Source: Bacteroidales bacterium (lineage in GTDB: Bacteria > Bacteroidota > Bacteroidia > Bacteroidales > UBA7960). From it: a stretch of 11,506 nucleotides of DNA. Where the stretch lies: NCBI GenBank assembly GCA_007131895.1, contig SLPR01000164.1, positions 1 through 11,506 of the forward strand, in the 5' to 3' direction. Shown in pieces: positions 6,281-11,506 of the stretch. The translations under genes and the position numbers were made by a program. A model generated the notes under the pieces. It did no database searches and was not told where the DNA came from. It saw only the letters and a list, made by a program, of their open reading frames with translations. Each line of letters begins with the position of its first letter. The stretch's first letter is position 1.

Positions 6281-7147
6281 TTAGCGATCAACAGATAATA
6301 GAAATTCGAGCGGGATATGCACTCTCTTTCTCCAGGCATTTTCGGAGTGTCCGGCTCCTTTAAATTTTTTACTAACCCAGTCTTTCCCCTCTGAAAAGCC
6401 AGCGGCGGCCATCATACTGTCTACTTTTACCTGGTAAGGCTCATAGAGTGCATCAATGGTGTCAGTCCCGTAGTCAAAATACAATTTATGTCTTCCGGGT
6501 AACGGTATATTTTCCGCCACATACTCAAGAAATACTCCATCCAATGCGGGCCAGTGGGTTGAGATGCATGCGGCTCCGCCAAAAACATCAGGGTACTCAG
6601 CCAGTGCATAAAAAGAAATCAACCCTCCCATACTGGAGCCCATGATAAAAGTACTTTCTCTTTCAGTATTGGTACTGTAAGTTTTATCAATAAAAGGCTT
6701 AAGTTCTTCCACAAGAAATTTCAGGTATTTATCCGACAAAATCTCCCCTTCCCACCCCTTATTGCGTGCTGCAGCAAGGACTTTATCTTCAGGTTTGCCG
6801 GGCATATATTCCTGCATACGCAGGGGTGTATTCCATACGGCCACCACAATGGCTGGCCTGATACGCTGTTTTTTTTGCAGGGAAATCAATGCCTTTTCCA
6901 GTTCCCATGCCTCACCGCCAAATGCCGTGTGGGGATTGAAAACGTTTTGTCCGTCATGAATGTACAAAACATCGTAAGTGAATGACGGGTCGTAGTCAGG
7001 GGGAAGAAAAACTTCAACCTGGCGTGCTTTAATGTATGCAGACTGAAATGACGGATATTCATCAATCCAGATTTTTTCTCCTGTAAAATTGCAGGAAACT
7101 AATCCCATAGCTACTGACATAAAAACGTATAATTGTATGTGTTTCAT
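6281..7147 (-). CDS. Lipoprotein esterase, esterase D / CE1-like alpha/beta hydrolase
   Basis: 288 residues from the ATG at 7145-7147. This start gives a lipoprotein signal peptide (MKHIQLYVFMSVAMGLVSC, lipobox LVSC, lipidated Cys19). A Met 12 codons upstream (7183) is open too but would bury the signal. The mature protein is a putative-esterase (PF00756-type) alpha/beta hydrolase: VFLPPDY, then YDVLYIHDGQNVF (oxyanion-side strand); the nucleophile elbow GSSMGG followed by LISFYALAEYPDVF; a probable acidic residue in FDYGTDTID; and the catalytic His in KGAGHSENAW near the C-terminus. Relatives hydrolyse esters such as feruloyl or acetyl groups on polysaccharides, siderophore lactones or short acyl esters; the substrate here cannot be told. 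It is expected to be anchored in an inner or outer membrane leaflet. No polysaccharide-utilisation genes sit beside it. It is downstream of the SDR gene on the same strand but 254 bp away, so probably transcribed separately. Confidence 0.87.
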   Translation of the reverse strand: MKHIQLYVFMSVAMGLVSCNFTGEKIWIDEYPSFQSAYIKARQVEVFLPPDYDPSFTYDVLYIHDGQNVFNPHTAFGGEAWELEKALISLQKKQRIRPAIVVAVWNTPLRMQEYMPGKPEDKVLAAARNKGWEGEILSDKYLKFLVEELKPFIDKTYSTNTERESTFIMGSSMGGLISFYALAEYPDVFGGAACISTHWPALDGVFLEYVAENIPLPGRHKLYFDYGTDTIDALYEPYQVKVDSMMAAAGFSEGKDWVSKKFKGAGHSENAWRKRVHIPLEFLLSVDR

Positions 7148-7207
7148 CTGTCTAAATTTGATTAAAGTTGCTAGATGGAACATCCAAAACTTCCTTTATT
7201 CGCTGAT

Positions 7208-7219
7208 AACCAATTGGTT
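7208..7219. promoter_or_regulatory. 12-bp perfect palindrome upstream of the esterase
   Basis: AACCAATTGGTT is a perfect palindrome 60 bp upstream of the esterase start, followed two bases later by a CCAATTAG half-copy. The position suits an operator in the esterase promoter region. No regulator is identifiable, and chance occurrence in AT-rich DNA cannot be excluded. Confidence 0.25.
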
Positions 7220-7401
7220 TTCCAATTAGTCATACTCGTGTGTGTTTAAAAGTTAATCATGGATGTTTCATCTGTTCAGAAATTTCAAAAGAAAGCATAT
7301 CGGCTGGTAAACATGCCGCAAACTTAAGCAATAATATTGAACCTCAATAAAGACCCATCAATTCAATTCCAAACAACCGAATAAACAGCTTATGAAAAGA
7401 A

Positions 7402-8097
7402 TCAGAGCTTAAGTGCTCCCATCCCTCCGTCTACACCAATTACCTGACCGGTAATCCATGAAGCATCTTCGCTGAGCAGAAAACCGGCCATGGCAGCTAT
7501 GTCTGAAGCATTACCCACCCTTTTCAGGGGATGTCTTTGCGCCGAAGCTTCTTTTCTTTCTTCAGAATTCAGCAACCGGGATGCAAGGGGAGTATCTGTT
7601 AGCGAAGGAGCAATAACATTAACCCTTACTGAAGGTGCCAATTCGGCTGCCAGCGATCTTGCAAGCCCCTCCAAAGCTCCTTTCGCCATACTTACCGAGG
7701 CATGGTAAGCCATCCCCTGTCCTACGGCTACGGTACTGAAAAACACCACAGATGAACCTGAAGATTTTTTAAGCTTGCTTAAAACCTGTTGAACGACTTT
7801 AAAAGCGCCCAGGGCATTCAGCTGAAAATCCTCCATCACATCTGCGGGTTTAAGGCCCCTCAATGGTTTCAGATTGATACTGCCAGGACAGTAAACGAGA
7901 CCATCAAGGGTGTCGGGCAAAAACGAAAAATCATAATCGTTAGCCATCACATCCAGTTCACTCCATTCTACATTTTCCATACTTTCAAGTTCACCGGCAT
8001 TTCTGCTCATGGCAAATACTTTATGATTTTTGTGCAATCTCTTTACAAGCTCATTTCCAATCCCTGAACTTGCACCAATAATCAATATGTTTTTCAT
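7402..8097 (-). CDS. Short-chain dehydrogenase/reductase lacking the canonical catalytic Tyr
   Basis: 231-residue single-domain Rossmann oxidoreductase of classical SDR length. Visible: the NAD(P)-binding GASSGIG (8-14), Asp49 in SELDVM after the third strand, CPGS at 70-73 where NNAG is usual, Asn94 (FQLNALGAF), Ser121 (VVFFSTVAV), the helix MAKGALEGLARSLAAELAP (137-155) and the post-active-site loop VIAPSLTDTPLASRLL. The C-terminal GVDGG is intact. Aligning Lys139 with the Lys of the YxxxK motif puts Val135 where Tyr should be; the only nearby Tyr is Tyr131, four residues earlier. This SMAK arrangement with APSLTDTPL recalls an uncharacterised SDR subgroup rather than random decay, since everything around it is well conserved. 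Substrate and cofactor preference cannot be assigned. The protein is cytoplasmic and the gene appears monocistronic. Confidence 0.88.
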   Translation of the reverse strand: MKNILIIGASSGIGNELVKRLHKNHKVFAMSRNAGELESMENVEWSELDVMANDYDFSFLPDTLDGLVYCPGSINLKPLRGLKPADVMEDFQLNALGAFKVVQQVLSKLKKSSGSSVVFFSTVAVGQGMAYHASVSMAKGALEGLARSLAAELAPSVRVNVIAPSLTDTPLASRLLNSEERKEASAQRHPLKRVGNASDIAAMAGFLLSEDASWITGQVIGVDGGMGALKL

Positions 8098-8714
8098 ATG
8101 TCAAAACTTGATTTGTTTAGCTACTTCTTTTTTCTAAAATTTAATACTAAGCAAACCAACAGGTGTAATACAAAGTTCAAAATTCCAGGCCCAAAGTCCA
8201 TCAAAATTACCTTCCCGAAAACCTATAAAGAGTCGCATTTTGCACTTTGCCAAAATACATCTACCAAAGTTAATTATTCTGCATGCAATAAGACCCATTG
8301 AAATAACAGATATCAGGCTATTAGCAAAGAAACCTAAATACTTAAGACCCACACAAAACTCTAATCTATAAAAGGGAATAATCTGCTTGTAAAACAAATA
8401 AACTCTATACATAACGATGAGATGTCGTTCAGAAAACCAAGGGTTTTCTTCCGGGTAAAATACCCAGTCATTTTCAAGTGATTATCCGCTTTCATTAAGC
8501 TGTTCAATCCCTTTACTTTACTATAGTAATTTTCAACCAGAAAACCAATACAGGTATGAGAATGATTCCAAAACGAAAATGGCCGGAGCCGGAAAGATTT
8601 CACACCCGACCCGTCACAGTTAAAAGGAAAAGAAAGAATAAAAACATGGTGACGATTCTTTATTTATTAGACAAGTATTTTAAATGACCACCAATTAATT
8701 CGAATCTTAAGCAT
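8098..8714. other. 617-bp intergenic region between divergent SDR and M6 peptidase genes
   Basis: No convincing gene: the few open stretches on either strand have low-complexity or Phe/Lys-rich content, overlap one another and have no recognisable motifs. The region must hold the promoters of the SDR (minus) and the peptidase (plus), but no clear TAnnTTTG was found. It contains two adjacent hairpins (8431-8465) and an 11-bp direct repeat CAGAAAACCAA at 8430-8440 and 8538-8548. No tRNA-like fold, riboswitch or transposon end was recognised. Confidence 0.5.
8431..8465. other. Two adjacent perfect hairpins in the SDR-peptidase spacer
   Basis: AGAAAACC-AAG-GGTTTTCT (8431-8449, 8-bp stem) is followed after three bases by GGGTA-AAA-TACCC (8453-8465, 5-bp stem). 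Neither is followed by a U-run. They could be part of a small RNA, a decayed terminator pair or a protein-binding site; no function is assigned. Confidence 0.35.
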
Positions 8715-11506
8715 ATGAACTTCTTCGGATACAGGCAGCTATTAAAAGGGAAAGCGACTATATTACTTTTGTTATTTTTTTCAATCCATACACTGCATGC
8801 GGCATGGGTTGACAACATACCCACCAGGGTGAAAAATCCTGACGGAACTGTTATTGAGTGTTATGCCAGTGGCGACGAATTTTTCAACTTTTTGCACGAC
8901 AGTGCCGGTTTTACCATCATTGCAGGAAAAGATGGATTTTATTATTATGCCATTCCATCAGGCGATACCCTTGCTGCTTCCTCGCTGAGAGTGTACGAAG
9001 CAGACCCAAAGCAAGCCGGACTTACACCCCGGGCAGGGATAAGTGAAAAAGAATATCAGCGCCGGAAAGACAAAATGTTTGAGGCATTCGAAGATTCTCC
9101 ATCCAAAGCTGCACACGAAGGCACACTCAACAACCTGGCAGTATATATCCGCTTTAGTGACGATACTGAATTTACAACCCCAAGATCTACATTTGATGGC
9201 AGACTGAACAATGATGAAGCACCGTCAGTAAAAAACTATTTCCATGAAGTATCCTATGGCATGGTAACAGTGGAAAGCCACCATTACCCGCCTTCTGCAA
9301 TGAACGTAAACATCTCTTACCAGGATGTTTACCCCAGATCTTATTTTGAACCCTATCATGCAGTCAATAACCCCAACGGCTACACGAGCACACAAAGAAC
9401 CGGCAGGGAACACCAACTGCTTCACAGAGCGATAAATGCCATTGCTGATTATGTACCCGAGGATCTGGATCTGGATACTGATGGTGACGGCAGGGTAGAC
9501 AATGTTTGCTTCATCATTAAAGGTGGATCTGGTCCCTGGGCTTCCATTCTCTGGGCTCATCGCTGGGCACTTTTCAGTACCAATACTTATATAAATGGCA
9601 AACGGGTATGGGATTATACTTTTCAACCTGAAACCCAGGCTACCGTCCAGATTCTCAGTCATGAACTTTTTCATACTTTCGGCGCTCCCGACCTATACCG
9701 CTATTCAAATTCAAATATTACCCCGGTAGGGCCATGGGACTTAATGCATTCGGGTCATGGCCACATGGGAGCCTACATGAAATGGAAATACAGCAACCAG
9801 ACATGGATCAGTGATATACCGGTAATCTCCACTCCCGGCACTTACACTTTGAACCCTTTAACGTCGCCCGAAAACAATGCTTTCAGAATCAATTCGCCCA
9901 ATAGTGAAACAGAATATTTTGTTATAGAGTACAGAAAAAAGGAGCCAGGCACCTACGAAAATAATCTTCCGGGCAGCGGATTATTGATTTACAGAATCAA
10001 TACCCTTGCCGGGAACGGTAACGCCAATGGTCCGCCCGATGAGGTATATGTATACAGACCCAATGGTACCAATAGTTTAAACGGATTGGTATTCAGCGCC
10101 AATTATTCTGCCCAGGTGAATCGTATTGAAATCAGTAATTCCACAAACCCGTCGCCATTTCTGAGTGATGACAGTGCCGGTGGACTGTTTATCTCCAACA
10201 TTGGCTCTGCAGGTCCGACCATCAGCTTCGACTTGTTTGGAGGCCCCACTGATAGTTTTGAAATTACAGCTGAGGCATCTCCGGAACATGGAGGCTCTGT
10301 GGAAGGGGCCGGCATATGGTATGAAGGACACACGGCTACCCTAACCGCTACCCCTGCCAATGGATTTTCTTTTGAAAACTGGACAGAAAACGGCACCGTG
10401 GTATCCTCTCAGGCCAGTTATTCTTTTACGGCTTCTGCCGACAAACACCTTGTGGCTAACTTTGGCTCGACAACCCCCGTATGGCATATTACCCTCACAG
10501 CCAACCCTACTGCCGGTGGCAGTGTAAGCGGAGGAGGTAACCATACGGAAGGCGAAAACATAACGGTCACCGCTACCCCTTCCACCGGTTACAATTTTAT
10601 CAACTGGACAGAAAATGGATCGGCAGTTTCAACTTCGGCCTCTTATTCTTTTGAGGCGGAAGAAAACCGGGAACTGACGGCGAACTTCGCTATTAAATCC
10701 TACCAGATAACCCTTACTGCCAACCCCACCAACGGAGGAAATCTTACCGGAGCCGGAACAGTTGATCATGGCACTGTAAGAGCCGTAAATGCCTTCCCTG
10801 CAAGTGGATTTACTTTTGAAAACTGGACCGAAAACAGTGTAGTGGTATCATCCAATACACAGTATATTTTTCAGACTACCTCCGACAGAAACCTGGTGGC
10901 AAACTTCAGCAGCAATTCAACACCTGTATATAGCGTTGTGCTGAACAGCAACCCTGCCCAAGGTGGAGCTACCAGCGGAGCAGGTAATTATAATGATGGA
11001 CAGCAGGCGTCACTTACTGCTACACCGTCTGTTGGCTACCAGTTTGTAAACTGGACCGAAAACGGCACCGTTGTTTCCTCACAAGCAAGCTACAGTTTCA
11101 CTGTAACCAACAACAGGACACTAACAGCAAATTTCGCTTTAACTTCTCACAACATTACACTCAACGCCAGTCCTTCAACCGGGGGCTCAGTATCCGGAGG
11201 AGGCAGCTTTAACCATGGTCAAACAGCTATTGTCACTGCCACTCCTCAGACAGGTTATAATTTTGTCAACTGGACCGAAAACGGCAATGCAGTTTCCTCC
11301 AATCCCAGCTACAGCTTTACTGTATCCGGCAACAGGAACCTCACCGCCCATTTCAGCCTCACCACATACAACATCACAGTAAATACAGCGCCATTATCAG
11401 GCGGAGCAGTATCCGGCGGTGGCAGTTATGACCATGGTCAGACTGCTACCCTCTCTGCCACTCCGGCAAGCGGGTACACCTTCCTCAACTGGACTGAAAA
11501 CGGAAA
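8715..11506 (+). CDS. Exported M6-like metalloprotease with tandem InlB/Flg_new-type repeats (3' end beyond window)
   Basis: An open frame of 930 codons runs to the window edge without a stop. An N-terminal Sec signal (basic MNFFGYRQLLKGK, then hydrophobic ATILLLLFFSI, cleavage probably near Ala29/Ala30) is followed by a propeptide-like segment. The catalytic part begins near residue 138 (NNLAVYIRFSDD). It carries VSYGMVTVES, a Ca-site-like loop DLDTDGDGRVDN (252-263), the zinc motif HELFHTFGAPDLY (H316, E317, H320, D326; HExxHxxGxPD as in immune-inhibitor-A type M6 peptidases), a Met-turn candidate WDLMHSGHGHMG, and PGSGLLIYRIN (419-429). From about residue 516 come at least six repeats of 73-76 residues. 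The protein probably acts at the surface or outside the cell. A type IX secretion C-terminal domain is plausible but would lie outside the window. It has its own transcription unit; the upstream spacer has no Shine-Dalgarno, usual for the phylum. Confidence 0.9.
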   Translation, partial: MNFFGYRQLLKGKATILLLLFFSIHTLHAAWVDNIPTRVKNPDGTVIECYASGDEFFNFLHDSAGFTIIAGKDGFYYYAIPSGDTLAASSLRVYEADPKQAGLTPRAGISEKEYQRRKDKMFEAFEDSPSKAAHEGTLNNLAVYIRFSDDTEFTTPRSTFDGRLNNDEAPSVKNYFHEVSYGMVTVESHHYPPSAMNVNISYQDVYPRSYFEPYHAVNNPNGYTSTQRTGREHQLLHRAINAIADYVPEDLDLDTDGDGRVDNVCFIIKGGSGPWASILWAHRWALFSTNTYINGKRVWDYTFQPETQATVQILSHELFHTFGAPDLYRYSNSNITPVGPWDLMHSGHGHMGAYMKWKYSNQTWISDIPVISTPGTYTLNPLTSPENNAFRINSPNSETEYFVIEYRKKEPGTYENNLPGSGLLIYRINTLAGNGNANGPPDEVYVYRPNGTNSLNGLVFSANYSAQVNRIEISNSTNPSPFLSDDSAGGLFISNIGSAGPTISFDLFGGPTDSFEITAEASPEHGGSVEGAGIWYEGHTATLTATPANGFSFENWTENGTVVSSQASYSFTASADKHLVANFGSTTPVWHITLTANPTAGGSVSGGGNHTEGENITVTATPSTGYNFINWTENGSAVSTSASYSFEAEENRELTANFAIKSYQITLTANPTNGGNLTGAGTVDHGTVRAVNAFPASGFTFENWTENSVVVSSNTQYIFQTTSDRNLVANFSSNSTPVYSVVLNSNPAQGGATSGAGNYNDGQQASLTATPSVGYQFVNWTENGTVVSSQASYSFTVTNNRTLTANFALTSHNITLNASPSTGGSVSGGGSFNHGQTAIVTATPQTGYNFVNWTENGNAVSSNPSYSFTVSGNRNLTAHFSLTTYNITVNTAPLSGGAVSGGGSYDHGQTATLSATPASGYTFLNWTENG
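10263..11506 (+). repeat. Six tandem coding repeats (InlB B-repeat / Flg_new-like) in the M6 peptidase
   Basis: Repeat units begin at about 10263, 10485, 10704, 10932, 11151 and 11370 (residues 517, 591, 664, 740, 813 and 886); the sixth is cut by the window end. Each has the order ITLTANPxxGGSVSGGG, a charged or His/Gly turn, TATPxxGYxFxNWTENG, VSSxxSYSFT, xNRxLTANF. The hexapeptide NWTENG is kept in five of six units (NWTENS in unit 3). The pattern matches small beta-rich divergent InlB B-type domains, probably a stalk or binding region. Units 1 and 4 share ENGTVVSSQASYSFT with only synonymous base changes in that stretch, which points to older duplication under protein-level selection. Confidence 0.9.

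Noticed and set aside
7148..7183. Upstream Met (7183) as the start of the esterase
   Set aside because: Using it would put 12 extra residues before a textbook lipoprotein signal peptide; the Met at 7147 fits better.
8098..8301. 67-codon plus-strand open frame starting at the SDR start codon
   Set aside because: Low-complexity Phe/Lys/Thr-rich content, no motif, and it occupies the promoter region of the SDR.
8361..8603. 80-codon minus-strand open frame in the SDR-peptidase spacer
   Set aside because: No recognisable motif, overlaps another equally weak open frame at 8134-8412, and composition is typical of translated AT-rich non-coding DNA.
8585..8625. GC-richer patch examined as a possible tRNA remnant
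   Set aside because: No acceptor stem pairing, anticodon arm or T-loop consensus could be built.

Overview
The window looks like chromosomal DNA from a member of the Bacteroidota. It has moderate to low GC, no clear Shine-Dalgarno sequences, one TAnnTTTG-type promoter candidate, a lipoprotein esterase, and a large exported M6-type metalloprotease with tandem InlB/Flg_new-like beta repeats, a common secreted-protein design in this phylum. No tRNA, rRNA, CRISPR array, insertion sequence or phage gene was recognised. The genus cannot be fixed from the sequence alone.

Layout, left to right: (1) 1-494, minus, the N-terminal part of a PPK2-family polyphosphate:nucleotide phosphotransferase that runs off the left edge. 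(2) 620-1708, plus, a complete glycerol dehydrogenase (gldA), divergent from PPK2. (3) A perfect 12-bp-stem terminator at 1743-1771 between two convergent genes. (4) 3954-1796, minus, carbamate kinase (arcC) followed by ornithine carbamoyltransferase (arcB), separated by a 215-bp gap that holds a ~124-nt imperfect palindrome. (5) 6029-4278, minus, a tight three-gene operon with 9-bp gaps: a small STAS/SpoIIAA-like protein, a RIC/ScdA-like hemerythrin-domain protein, and a LuxR/GerE-type regulator whose receiver-like domain lacks the phospho-acceptor Asp. (6) 7147-6281, minus, a lipoprotein serine esterase. (7) 8097-7402, minus, a short-chain dehydrogenase/reductase that lacks the usual catalytic Tyr. 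(8) 8098-8714, about 617 bp without a convincing gene. (9) 8715 to the right edge, plus, an exported M6-like peptidase with at least six ~73-76-residue repeats, cut by the window end.

Functional reading: arcC and arcB are the ATP-yielding half of citrulline/arginine fermentation (citrulline + Pi to ornithine + carbamoyl phosphate, then to ATP, CO2 and NH3). No arginine deiminase is present here. PPK2 and GldA are also energy or redox enzymes. The hemerythrin operon is the most system-like unit: a probable di-iron sensor or repair protein co-transcribed with a DNA-binding protein that appears unable to take part in ordinary phosphorelay, which suggests a nitrosative/oxygen stress or redox circuit (inference). 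The closing protease gene is a probable surface or secreted protein. Its C-terminus, where a type IX secretion signal might lie, is outside the window.
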